Source: Cryptomeria japonica
Lineage: Eukaryota; Streptophyta; Pinopsida; Cupressales; Cupressaceae
Assembly: GCF_030272615.1 (NCBI RefSeq)
Contig: NC_081414.1
Coordinates: 826,302,896 to 826,366,895, forward strand
Length of the DNA: 64,000 nt
Direction of reading: 5' to 3'
The notes under the pieces were generated by a model that worked only from the letters and a program-made list of their open reading frames with translations, did no database searches and was not told the origin of the DNA. The position numbers and the translations under genes were made by a program. Of this stretch, positions 1-10,104 are shown in pieces. The first letter of the stretch is position 1. Each line of letters opens with the position of its first letter.

Positions 1-987
1 ACATGTGCTTGGGGAACCTTCTACTGGAATGTCATGCCATTTGGACTAAAAAATGCAGGAGCCACTTACCAAAGAGAAGTAACCACTATCTTCCATGATA
101 TGATGCACAAAAACATGGAAGATTATGTTGATGACACCCTAGTAAAAACTATGACGAGATCCAGACATATCCAAGAACTAGGTCTCATACTAGATAGAAT
201 GGAAAGATTCAAGCTTCGGCTAAATCCTAAAAAGTGTGCATTCGGAGTAACATCAGGAAAGTTTCTTGGTTACATAATTTCAAAGAAAGGAATTGAGGTT
301 GATCCTGAAAAGGTCCAAGCTATAATGGAAATTCCTCCACCCAAGAATATCAGTCAAATGAGAAGTTTACAAGGACGTCTCCAATCAATAAGGTGCTTTA
401 TATCTCATCTAGTAGATAAAGCTCAACCCTTCACAAAAGTATTAAGGAAAGGAGTCCAATACAACTGGGATAAAGATTGTGAACAACATCTAAAACAAAT
501 CAAAGATTATCTTTCTAATCCACCCATAATGATGCCACCAATTCAAGGTAAACCATTGATTCTATACATATCAACTACAAATACATCACTGGGGGTACTT
601 CTGGCACAACAACATGAAAATAAAAAGAAAGAGCTATATATTATATCAGTAGAACCTTGGTGTCCTATGAAATGAACTATACTATCATAGAAAAAGCTTG
701 TTTGGCATTAGTATTTGCATCACAAAAATTAAGACACTACATGTTAGCACACTTTATTAAGTTGGTGGCTAAGATTGACCTACTCAAATATCTTCTCGGC
801 AAAGTGACACTTACAGGAAGATTGGCTAAATGGGTCATGGTTCTTATGGAATTTGATATTGAATATGTAGAACGTAAAGCCATCAAAGGACAGATTATTG
901 CAGATCAACTTGATGATGCTCCACTTGAAGACAATCAACCTTTGCACATAGAATTTCTAGATGAATCAATCATGCACCTTACTCAAT
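1..987 (+). pseudogene. Element A reverse transcriptase and RNase H
   Basis: The frame enters in RT with a WGTFYW-like start, then VMPFGLKNAGATYQ, the catalytic YVDD box (about 127-138) and KFLGYIISKKGIEVDP. RNase H follows with NYTIIEKACLALVFASQKL and the ITGRLAKW-like block near 810. A frameshift near 655 separates two otherwise good frames, and the upstream part of RT is outside the window. The catalytic aspartates of RT are intact, unlike in its relative D. The protein would copy the element's RNA into DNA in a cytoplasmic particle. It is a gypsy-type RT by the order RT, RNase H, integrase. Non-functional because of the frameshift. Confidence 0.85.
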
Positions 988-1395
988 GATCATGGAAGAT
1001 GTTCTTTGATGGGTCTTTCACTCAACATGGTTCTGGTGTCAGAATACTTTTTATTACACAAAAATATTCAATCCCAAAATCTTACAAGATTCTCTTCCCT
1101 TGCAAAAACAATATTGCAGAATATGAAGCTTTGGTGAATGGGATCAAGATGGCCATTAAATAGAAGATTGTTGAATTACACATCTATGGAGATTCTCAAT
1201 TCATCATCAACCAAATAAATGATATATATTAGACTAGAGATGTGAAACTGATACCTTATAAGAGAATGATGGATGATCTCAACAAATACTTTACCTTTGT
1301 ATCATTTTAGTAGATCCCCAAATCAGCAAATAGAACAGCAGATGCAATGGTCACCTTGGCATCTATACCATAGCTACAAGAATCTAATTTTTGCT
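988..1395 (+). pseudogene. Element A second (plant/archaeal-type) RNase H
   Basis: Directly after the gypsy RNase H, the sequence encodes FFDGSFTQHGSGV, then NNIAEYEALVNGIKM and YGDSQFIINQ, the signature of the extra RNase H that Tat-lineage elements acquired. The first stop (TGA) separates it from the preceding frame and several TAG codons interrupt it. The same domain occurs in D at 52352-52640 in the same position. The extra domain is thought to replace or assist the degenerate retroviral RNase H; that is family knowledge and not shown here. Confidence 0.75.
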
Positions 1396-1406
1396 TTGAA
1401 TTCCTA

Positions 1407-2745
1407 GTGGAAGAGTTACATTATCTTACCTATTATTCTCCTGAGTCTCAGATGGTCAGTTCTATTATTGGACATGACTCATCTCGCTATAGCCACATTT
1501 ACTCTTACCCGTGTGACCAAGATATCCCTGCTAATCTTTCACGTAATGAGAAAAGGAACCTAATCCTAAATGCTTCATGGTACGTCATCATCACTAACGA
1601 CCTATTTAGGCAAGGTTTGGATAGTAATTTTCTTAGATGTCTAGAAACTGAAGAGTCCCAACGCGCATTATCTGAAATCCATGAAGGTATTTGTGGATCC
1701 CATTCAAATGGTCTAACATTAGCACAGAAACTACTAAGGGATGGCTACTATTGGCCAGACATGGAGAAATATGCTGGAAAATTTGCTAAAACTTGTGAGA
1801 AGTGTTAGCTACATGGGAACCTCATACATGCTCTAGCAAGGGATCTCATAACCTTTGTTACACATTGGCCCTTTTAACAATGGGCATTTGATCTCATTGG
1901 CCAAATATATCCTGCATCATCTAACAGACACAAGTTTATTATAACTGCCACTGAATACTTTACTAAGTGGGTAGAAGCAGTTCCGCTCATCAAAGCAATT
2001 GGTAAACAAGTATCTCTTTTCATCCTTAACCATATCATCTGCAGGTATGGTATACCTTCATCCATTATGACTGACAATGGAGGGCAATTCAAAATAAAAT
2101 AATAGTAGTAATCCATATACTACCCTCAAGGAAATGGATAATTTGAAGCATCTAACAAGAATATGTTGATTATCTTACACAGAATAGTAAATAAATCTGG
2201 AAAGGATTGACATCTACAACTCAATCTTGCACTATGGGCTTATAGAACAAGTATCAAAACACCTACTGGGGCTACACCTTTTTCTTTGGTGTATGGGTCC
2301 AAAGCAGTCTTACCTATTGAGGTGGAAACACCATCTTTAAGAGTTTATTTGCAAGGTCTTGTTACTGATGAAGAGTACAAAATATGTAGATTGCAATAAC
2401 TGGAGTTGTTGGATGAATGTCGGCAAGTGGCATTTGATCGTCTGAGAGCATATCAAAAGAGTATCTCTAGAGGTTATAACAAAAAGGTTCGACAGTGAGA
2501 ATTTCAAGTTGGTGACCTTGTTCTCAGAGAAAATCCTAAGAATCAATAGTTTTGAGACAACAAAGGGAAGTTTGAACCGAACTAGTTGGGCCCCTACATC
2601 ATTACTGCAGTCTTTGGCTCTAGTGCCTATCAACTATCAACATCGAAAGGAGAAAAACTCCATGAACCGATCAACATCATCCACTAAAGAAATTCTTCAC
2701 TTAGTATTCTCTGCTCCAACAACCTATATAGCTAAAATGTCCTGA
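1407..2745 (+). pseudogene. Element A integrase
   Basis: The N-terminal part carries the zinc-binding region (SEIHEGICGSHS and later CEKC near 1793-1808). The catalytic core follows: first Asp in WAFDLIGQ (about 1886), second Asp in MTDNGGQF (about 2070), and Glu in the NGxFEASN block (about 2135). The C-terminal part reads LWAYRTSIKTPTGATPFSL and then VGDLVLREN near 2510. At least seven stops interrupt it, including a run near 2100. The C-terminal frame ends near 2745 at LHEPINIIH, matching D's end at 54154. It would insert element cDNA into chromosomes; now dead. Confidence 0.8.
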
Positions 2746-3511
2746 AGAAATCCTAAAAGTCATAAAAAAAGAGAAAAGAAAAAAATCTTTGCCAAGCAGG
2801 TGAAAACCTGGTAAACAAGCGCCTCTTGTACTAAAGTGCTCCATCTATCAACGCAACGTTGGCATTTCCCATTTTTTTTCCCACTTTCCTACATCCTAGC
2901 TTTCACTTGTACATATCTTGTAGTCACTTTTGTGACATCCTGGTTCTTTTGGAACCCTCATGGCTTGAAATTGATCAATGTCCTAGTCTTAAGGTAATCG
3001 ACTAAGAAATTTACATGTCCTAAGAAGTATCAACCAAGTCATCTTTCAATCAATGGTACCCGGTCATCCACTCTGAGTCAGTCACTTGTCTCATAACTAC
3101 TAAAGAGTTTTATCACTGAGTACACAAGCAAAACAAGACTACAGAAAACAACCACTAAACTGTTCAAGATATGCATGAAATTTTCTTTGTGTGTTGTCTT
3201 TTACATTGGCTTTCGCTTATTATTCCCTCTGAGTCACTCGAGGAAGTCTATCTTGACTAAGAGTAGCAAGGATTGGGATCATAATACTTTTCTTTTTTTT
3301 TGCTTGTAGGAATGAATTCGATGATCTAGAAACATTTAATTAGTTGGGTGTCTATGATAAGTGCCTTCACATCAAGGTGAAATCGCCACACATACCTAGA
3401 CTTTGCTTATTTGTATGCTACAGGGAGGTTGGAGTCATTTCTTTATCTGTTGAGGGATTTTCTTTAATGTGAAATCCAGATGCATGCATAATTTGTCCAG
3501 GGATATGTATG
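2746..3511 (+). other. Element A 3' untranslated region, first part
   Basis: No coding frame of note. The stretch begins with a purine-rich run, then GTGAAAACCTGGTAAACAAGCGCC, which matches the equivalent sequence just after integrase in D (54247-54275, GTGAAAACCTAGCAATAGGCGC). This shows that the region is still element A. It ends where the LTR of copia element F begins. Confidence 0.55.
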
Positions 3512-3963
3512 TGTTGGTGTAAATAAATATTCATTTTGGATATTATTACACTTTACTTAAGTTAACTTAGGATAATGCATCTCTTCGTAGTTTGGATTTG
3601 AGACACTTAGGGAAGTGTGGACATAGGGATAGAGCTTGTAGGAGAAATTCCACCTTTTGTGGTCTTATTTTGCTGTTACACTCCACATTCAGTGGGTCAT
3701 CCACCTCTTGTAGAATATTATATTATTTCTCCTACCTACCCCTAGTATTTCTTACCTACCCTTATTTCTCATTGAGCCACATGTCATAATTGTGTGCTTG
3801 TACATCCATATGGCCTTGCCTATATAAGCAGACCTATATTCATTGTATTGGTTAATCCAGTTGATCATTTGCATATTGATGAGAATATAGTTTTGTTCTT
3901 GTCATTCTATTGTCTCTCTTTTTATGATTTTCATTGTGCCCTTGATCTTGGCAAAATCCTACA
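3512..3963 (+). repeat. Element F 5' LTR
   Basis: Starts TGTTGGTGTAAATAA and ends ATCCTACA, about 452 bp, with TG/CA ends. A TATATAAG box at 3821-3828 fits a Pol II promoter in U3/R. It is followed at once by TGGTATCAGAG, the primer-binding site. The apparent reading frames inside it are chance. Confidence 0.75.
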
Positions 3964-3979
3964 TGGTATCAGAGTCAGG
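3964..3979 (+). other. Primer-binding site (initiator Met tRNA)
   Basis: TGGTATCAGAG directly follows the LTR end. It is the standard plant copia site complementary to the 3' end of initiator methionine tRNA. A second copy occurs at 4162. Confidence 0.8.
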
Positions 3980-4027
3980 TCCAGGCTAGGAGCCCCATGC
4001 ACATGAGAGGTGTGGCTTGAGGGGGTG

Positions 4028-4158
4028 TGTTGGTGTTGGAAATAAGCCACACCCCGACCAATGATGGAATGGTCCAAGAGGGGCCAGTAGCTCAGTGGTA
4101 GAGCACTCCAGTAGCGTTGGAAGGTCCTAGGTTCAAGTCCTAGCTGGCCCATGTCTCA
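4028..4158 (+). repeat. LTR-like segment carrying a tRNA-like sequence
   Basis: After the first primer-binding site, 60 bp later, a polypurine tract (GCTTGAGGGGG, 4015-4025) precedes TGTTGGTGTTGGAAATAAG. The segment ends TGTCTCA just before a second primer-binding site at 4162. This is the LTR-PBS-PPT-LTR grammar of a miniature (TRIM-type) LTR element, here with only one terminal repeat visible. The alternative is a tRNA-derived SINE inserted in the primer site, with ATGGTATCAGAG (3963-3974 and 4161-4172) as its 12-bp duplication. I cannot decide between them by eye. Confidence 0.5.
4081..4151 (+). tRNA. tRNA-like sequence (tRNA-derived), anticodon loop AGC
   Basis: The 71 bases fold as a tRNA. 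The acceptor stem is GGGCCAG with CTGGCCC, the D arm is GCTC/GAGC, the T arm is CTAGG/CCTAG with loop TTCAAGT, and the discriminator is A. The anticodon stem CTCCA/TGGAA has one C-A mismatch, and the 7-base loop GTAGCGT would give anticodon AGC (Ala). Pol III A box (TAGCTCAGTGG) and B box (GGTTCAAGTCC) are intact. The poor anticodon stem, the non-standard loop and the embedding between two primer-binding sites argue that this is a repeat-borne tRNA relic and not a working tRNA gene. Confidence 0.6.
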
Positions 4159-4161
4159 ATA

Positions 4162-4174
4162 TGGTATCAGAGCC
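4162..4174 (+). other. Second primer-binding site
   Basis: TGGTATCAGAGCC lies 198 bp after the first copy. It is the better match to the initiator-Met consensus and is probably the one that belongs to F's leader. Confidence 0.6.
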
Positions 4175-5735
4175 TATAGTGCTCCATTGATTAGTCTTTT
4201 GGAGACATTTTGGAGGCTTCAATTTTTGGATTTGGTGATCTTCATTTTTTGGGGGCGTCGTATAGCGATTTGGACATCACGGTTGAATCCGGAAGGCCAT
4301 TTCCATGAATTTCGACTATAAAGTCGACCCATTTTGGTGAGAAAGTTTTTTTTGCCCATTTTGGCTATTATTGTACGGATTTCGATTTTTTTTTTTAAAA
4401 TCAATTTTTGAAAAAAAAAAAAAAAATCGAAAAAAAAATATATATATATTTCGAAAAAAAAAAATTTCGAATAAATTTAATTCAAACAAAAAAGAAAAAA
4501 TAAAAAAAAAATCTTTTTTTGGGGGGGGGTCCACAGACCCCCACCCCATGCTATCCGTACCTGCGTGTGTTGCAGGCTCTACAAGTTTCGTCGACCGCTG
4601 CATCCACCGCTGCCGACCGTCGTACTTTGTCAGCTTTTTGCAGGGCCCACAACTCGCCAACGTGTCAGCCCGTACCTCCATCGGTCGCTGGCTCTGTTCC
4701 GACAACTGTAGACCGGCCCCTCTACTGGCTACTGCTCCCTTTCTAACAACACCCAGCGACCCTCCAGACTGACACCGCTGCTGCCTCCGACAGTCCTGCA
4801 GTCTACCCCCACTGCTTTCCGGCCCGCCGGTCACTCCTCCGCCCGTCACCTTCACCTCTGGCGACTGCTACACCTCCCGGTAGCACTTACCCTCCCACCA
4901 ATAGTTATTTAAACTGACGGACCCGTGCCTACCACATGGCAGGCGGCCACTAGCCCATGGTCAACATCCATACGCCAGTTCATCGCCCAATGATACAGTG
5001 CCAAATCAGCATGTCCGTACGGTACGGATGCCACGTAGGGGGAGATGAAGTGTTTGTGATGGCTAGAAGGGCATCAAATTTAAGCCCATCATTTTCTGAC
5101 GTCAATGCCACATCAACATATTTTTGAAATTTTTTGACCCCCTCTTCATTGAGCTTTTTAGTTTTGCAGTTCAACTTTGAAAGGCCATATCTTGCTCATT
5201 TTTGCTCCTTTTTTGGTGCAATTTTTTTTGAAATGGGCTAAAATTTTGTGCTCTTCGTAGTGGTGTGGTTATTTTCTGATTTTGGTGCACAAGTATTTCA
5301 GAATTTTTGGATTCTCTCAGCTGTACCTATCCAATTCCCAATTCTACAACTTCAAAGGCCTCATTTGAGCTCATACGACCTCCTTTTCAGGTGCCATTTT
5401 TTTTGAAAGTGCATGTTTTTTCATCTAATTTCATAATCTATGATTATATTTTAGATATTTTGAGTGGAAGTTTTACTTTCAGATATTGGTCTTATTTGGC
5501 CTATTAGGTTCTTGTAAAGTGCTTGGATCTTAGTTTAGATCTCTTGCATTATTAGTTTGAGTCTCTTTTAACCTTATTCAGGCAGTTATAAAATTGTAAT
5601 CAGAAGCCCACTTTGCCATTTTTTGCAAGTGGCCCATTGTATATGCACTAAGTATAAAGTGTCAAATCATCACTTTTGGGGGGGTTCTTTGATTGAGTAA
5701 ATTTGGGGGGGTGTCTTGTGTGATTATGCCTCTCT
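4175..5735 (+). other. Element F leader between primer site and gag
   Basis: No supported gene. Includes a low-complexity A/T tract (about 4385-4520) followed by a G run (4519-4530), then a C-rich stretch to about 4880. Frames on both strands here are composition artefacts. Long untranslated leaders are common in plant LTR elements. Confidence 0.6.
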
Positions 5736-5759
5736 TTGTGCTCTTTCATTTTTGTTGCA

Positions 5760-6725
5760 ATGAGTCCTCATAAATTTCCACCTTTAACTCCACATAATTA
5801 TGCATCATGGAAAATTAAACTATGGAGTAAATTAATGGAAAAGGGTCTCACACATTACATAGATGGAACAATAGCAGCACCACCTGATCCTAAGGCTAAT
5901 CCTAATGCTCAATTAGAATGGCTCACTAGGAATTGCATGGCTCTTGGAACTTTGTGCAAGTATGTATTAGATGACCTCATCTTTTATATTGAAAAGTGTA
6001 CTACAATCAAAAATGCTTGGGATATGTTTCAGAAATTGTATGGTCAAGTTGATGAAATCAGAGGTTATAAGATTGACAATGAGCTCACCAACTTGGATCC
6101 CAAGAGTTTTGATACAATCCAACATTATGTCACTAAAGCAAATGAGCTAAGAGCAAAGCTTAAGGATTGTGGAATTGACAAAAAGGATGCTCAGTTGATA
6201 TTCAACTTGTTGGACAAGCTTGCACCAGAATATGCAGCATTTGTGTCTAGCTTCCAAACTCATTGTTTGACAGTGGGGAGTTCCTATGTTATGCCTTCCT
6301 TTGATGCTTTCACAAAACTGTTGATATTGGAACAATCTAAGTTGTTGAACATGGGACTTCTCAAGTCTTCAAAGTCCAAGGCTTTGGTGGCTAATCAAGG
6401 GAAGCAAGGAAGTCAAGGCAAAGAATCCAAGAAGAAGAAGAAGCAATCCAAGTCTAAGCCATAATAGGAAAAAGGACAATCATCCTCTCCATCACAAGGC
6501 TATTTTTCATCCTCTTCCAAGAAGGGGACACCACCTAAGAAGGATAAACCAACTTGTGCATATTGCAAGAAGTATGGTCATGATGAACATCGATGCCACA
6601 CAAAACAAGTTGATGAGTTAACTAATCTTCTTAAGAAAAACAACATCAACTTGCCATCCACCTAAACAAAGAAGGATTCATCTCCTTCCTCTTCCTCACA
6701 TTCTAAGGGAAAAGGGCAAGCATTT
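5760..6725 (+). pseudogene. Element F gag (capsid, zinc knuckle)
   Basis: I place the start at the ATG at 5760 (MSPHKFPPLTPHNYASW), a typical copia gag opening, not the upstream ATG at 5736. The region up to about 6330 is the copia gag domain (for example DELTNLDP and AELRAKLKDC-like segments), followed by a lysine-rich stretch (KKKKKQSKSK). A CCHC zinc knuckle (CAYCKKYGHDEHRC) lies at about 6555-6596. Gag and the next protease are in one frame, broken by adjacent TAA and TAG at 6462-6467 and a TAA near 6663. It would form the particle and bind element RNA. Confidence 0.8.
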
Positions 6726-7015
6726 GTGGCTACAACAAGTTCTTCACAGCATTGGATACTTGACTCGGGTGCTTCATATCACATGGGTTCTACAAAGGAG
6801 CAATTTTCTTCATTGGAGCCATCTAAGGTACCTCACATTTACATAGGTGATGATACACAAGTAGAGGTTGAAGGGAAAGGTTCAATTGACATGGATGATG
6901 GAACATTTGAGAATGTTCTCTATGTTCCTAACTTGTCTACCAACCTTCTCACTATCTACCAAATCACTCACTATGGAAATGGAAAAAGGTTGAGTTTACA
7001 CCAGATTCAGTTGTG
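6726..7015 (+). pseudogene. Element F aspartic protease
   Basis: WILDSGASYHMG carries the catalytic Asp-Ser-Gly triad, followed by YIGDDTQVEVEGKGSI and VLYVPNLSTNLLTI, the usual copia protease tail. The frame slips near 6985 before the integrase frame that begins at 7013. It would cleave the gag-pol polyprotein. Confidence 0.85.
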
Positions 7016-8299
7016 GTAAAGGAACTTGATGATGATGCCTTGGTAGCAGTGGGCCAAGTCAATAACAACTCAAGGCTTTATTCATTCTCCCACTTTGTGC
7101 CAAGTTCACCTTCTAGGGCCTTGCTTACTCATTCAAATTCAGAAAGTAAGCTATGGCATGAGCGGTTTGGTCACCTCAACTACCACTATCTTCAGCAGCT
7201 CAGCACTAAAGACATGGTCACAGGTCTACCTCGAATCAATTTTTTCGAGGGTATATGTTCAGGTTGTTCCATGGGCAAGCATCCTAAGGAGAAGTTTGAT
7301 AAGGGGAAAGCTTGGAGAGCTTTGGAGGCTCTTCAACTTGTTCACAGGGATGTAGCAGGTCCATTTCCAGCACCTTCATTTAGCAAGGCTTGCTATGTGC
7401 TCACCATCATTGATGACTACTCCCGCTTCACTTGGGTCTATTTTCTTATTCATAAGAGTGAAGTATTTGACAGATTTTAGGACTTCAAGACTCGTGTGGA
7501 GAAGCAATCTGGGAAAGTGGTGAAGATTCTTTGCACCGATAATGGAAGGGAATATGTGAACAAAAGACTTGAGGATTTTTGTACATTTGAGGGGATTGAT
7601 CTTCAACATTCTGTCGCATACACTCCACAACAAAATAGAGTTGCAGAGCACAAGAAATGAACTCTCAAAGAAATGGCTAGTTGTATGATACATGCACATT
7701 CTCTTGATCCCGCTTTTTGGGCAGAGGCTATCAGTTGTGCCACACACATCCAGAATCGGGTTCCTCACAAAGCTTTGCAAGGTATTACTCCTTTTGAGGC
7801 TTGGGCTGGTAGGAAACCGATTGTGAGACATTTCAGAGTCTTTGGGTGTCCAGCATGGGCTCGCATACCTCCACAAAAATGCAAGGCATTGGAACCACAG
7901 AGTCGACCTTGCATATTTGTTGGATATCCTGAGGGTGTTAAGGCATATAGATTGATGGATCATGAGACACATGAGGTGTTCATTGAGAGGAGTGTTCACT
8001 TTGAGGAAAGCTCTCCTAGCTTAGCCTCTCTACCTCCTCCACCTTCCTCCATTGTGGATAGTGACGCTAGTGATTCCGATGATGAGACTCCTTCAACTCC
8101 GACTCGCAGGGTTACACCTCCATAGGGTCCACTTGCAGTTGAGGAGACTTGTTCTCCACCTCCACCTAGACCTCATTGGGCTCGACAGACACTTGAGTCT
8201 GTAGGTTCTCTTGTTGGGGATCCTTTAGATACATGGAGAACTCAATCACAATGTTAGGATCTTCCACATGCATTCATTGCTACTGCTTCTGATCCACAA
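7013..8299 (+). pseudogene. Element F integrase
   Basis: The zinc-binding HHCC region reads LWHERFGHLNYHYLQQL and CSGCSMGK. The catalytic triad is visible: HRDVAGPF (Asp), TDNGREY (Asp) and VAEHKK (Glu). The copia C-terminal block follows (FGCPAWARIPPQK, FVGYPEGVKAYRL, VHFEE). In-frame stops are at 7478 (TAG), 7658 (TGA), 8123 (TAG) and 8255 (TAG), with no frameshift between here and 9449, so decay has been by substitution. Gene order integrase before RT identifies Ty1/copia. Confidence 0.85.
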
Positions 8300-9160
8300 A
8301 CATTTCGGGAAGCATCAGGGTTTCCTGAGTGGGACCAAGCTATGGAGGAAGAGTATAGTTCCTTGATGAGGAACAACACATGGGATTTAGTCCATCTCCC
8401 TAAAGGGAGAAAGATGGTTTGATGTAAGTGGATCTATTGGACCAAGTTTGCAGTAGATGGTAGTGTGGATAAGTATAAGGCTCGACTTGTTGTGAAAGGT
8501 TTCTCTCAAGTTGTAAGTGTTGACTATACTGAGACCTTTGCACCCGTATCCAAGATGAACTCCATTCGCTTGACACTTGCTATTGCTGCAGCTCATGGTT
8601 GGGTTGTACATCAGATGGATGTGAAGAGTGCTTTTCTTCATGGTGATCTTGATGAGGAGATTTATATGGAGCAGCCACAGGGTTTCATCCAGGATACTTC
8701 TTTGGTTTGTAGACTAAGGAAATCTCTCTATGGCCTTAAGCAGGCCCCCAGGGCTTGGTACACCAAGATGGATTCCTTTCTTCTCTCCGCAGGGTTCACC
8801 AAGTGTCATTCTGATCTGAATGTCTACATTTTGTGATAGGATGACTCTCACTTGATACTTGTGCTCTATGTTGATGACTTGATCATTACAAGGAGTACTA
8901 CATCCATCATTAGCAGGGTCAAATCTGCTTTGCATGATAGATTTGCTATGACTAACTTGAGTCTTTTGCACTACTTTTTTGGGATAGAGATTTCACAGTC
9001 ACCTTCTAGGATTACACTATCGCAGCCTAAGTATGCTCTTAATCTACTTGAACGCTTTCATATGGCTGATTGTAAGCCTTCCCTGACTCCCTTTCTTTCA
9101 GGAGTCAAGCTTGAGGCTCAGTGTTCTTCTCCACCAGTTGATGCCACTTTGTATCGTTAG
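8300..9160 (+). pseudogene. Element F reverse transcriptase
   Basis: The block includes DKYKARLVVKGFSQ, ETFAPVSKM, VHQMDVKSAFLHGDL, YGLKQAPRAWYTKM and the catalytic LYVDDLIIT near 8861-8890, all standard copia RT motifs with catalytic aspartates kept. Stops at 8420 (TGA), 8834 (TGA), 8837 (TAG) and 9158 (TAG) fall in one otherwise continuous frame with the integrase. Family identity is secure; function is lost. Confidence 0.88.
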
Positions 9161-9449
9161 CTTGTGGGTAGTCTCATCTACTTGACCCATACACACCCTA
9201 ATATTTCATTTGCAATTGGCATGGTTTCCCGCTTCATGCAGGAACCACATGAGCTTCATTGGAAAGCCGCCAAACACATCCTTCATTACATCCAGGGTAC
9301 ACATCACTATGGGATTCACTATGTAGCAGGCACAAGACTTTGCTTGGTTGGTTACACAGACTCCAATTGGGCTAGCGATCTTGATGACTGTAAGTCTACT
9401 TCCGGTTTCATTGCTGACAAGATAGTTAATATTGCATATGCAGAGAAAT
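9161..9449 (+). pseudogene. Element F RNase H, truncated
   Basis: Begins MGSLIYLTHTHPNISF and reaches GYTDSNWASDLDDCKSTSGF, the first part of copia RNase H. The expected WxSKKQ and later catalytic blocks are missing; after about 9411 the sequence is unrelated. This marks the 3' breakpoint of element F. Confidence 0.8.
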
Positions 9450-10104
9450 GAGCTTTATTCTCCATTTTGTTTTTGTAAAATGCTCAGTGATGAAGATTAA
9501 GCACTCCAAATCTAGTGACTAGGTTTAGGTTGCATTCATTCTAAAATTTTATGCATTTTGAGTGATTTCGACATAATAACAATGATCTCTTTATCTTCTG
9601 AATGAGAGTTTGAAGCATCATCATTTCTTAGCTAAATGGTCTATTTTTCATCATCATTTCTCTGATCGAGTACTTGTGTATTGAGATGTTAGCTGCATAC
9701 ATAAGTATCTTATATAAATCCATACATTTCATTATTATTTATTTGCATTCATATTATTGAATGAAGAAAAAAAAACATTTGTATCACTCATTACTCATTT
9801 TCATCATTTATTTACATATGAAAAAGAAACAAAAAAATAAACATCCATATCCATTTGCATTCATTCATCTATATTGAAAAGATATGCATACATATAGAAT
9901 AAAGCATATAGAAAGACATCTCATAATCAATCAACATAAGTACAATGAAATCAAATCAAGATCTTGTATACATTATCATAAAAGTCACAGAGTACAAATG
10001 ATATCAACTATCATATACAATGTCTCATCGGAGAAAGAATCGAATAAGGATACAAAAATGGGGTACATATAACAAAACCTAGGAGATATAACACAACTAT
10101 CTCT
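9450..10104 (+). other. Non-coding region, probably element A 3' region
   Basis: AT-rich with no supported gene. It contains repeated CATCATCATTTC-type runs and ATTCAT-rich tracts. By position between F and the antisense PMD frame it corresponds to 54155-55615 of element D, which is likewise AT-rich and rich in CATC/ATCAT runs. Confidence 0.4.

Larger units (their letters stand above)
3512..9449 (+). mobile_element. Element F: Ty1/copia, 3'-truncated
   Basis: A copia element with a 5' LTR, a primer-binding site, a long AT-rich leader, gag, protease, integrase, RT and part of RNase H, in the copia gene order. Coding similarity stops within RNase H near 9411 and no second LTR is present, so the 3' end is lost. 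It lies in the 3' region of element A. Candidate flanking pentamer is GTATG (3507-3511), which cannot be verified without the other end. Confidence 0.8.

Noticed and set aside
3592-4006. Two short plus-strand frames
   Set aside because: They lie wholly or mostly in the F LTR and primer-site region; no homology recognised.
4081-4151. A functional nuclear tRNA-Ala gene
   Set aside because: The anticodon stem has a mismatch, the loop is unusual and no T-run terminator follows directly; it sits inside a retroelement leader.
3931-4152. 73-codon minus-strand frame
   Set aside because: It is the translation of the tRNA-like sequence in reverse; the tRNA fold explains it.
4316-4855. Overlapping frames on both strands with Lys/Phe runs
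   Set aside because: They are produced by A/T homopolymers and a C-rich tract in the F leader.
7376-7999. 207-codon minus-strand frame
   Set aside because: It is opposite the element F integrase.
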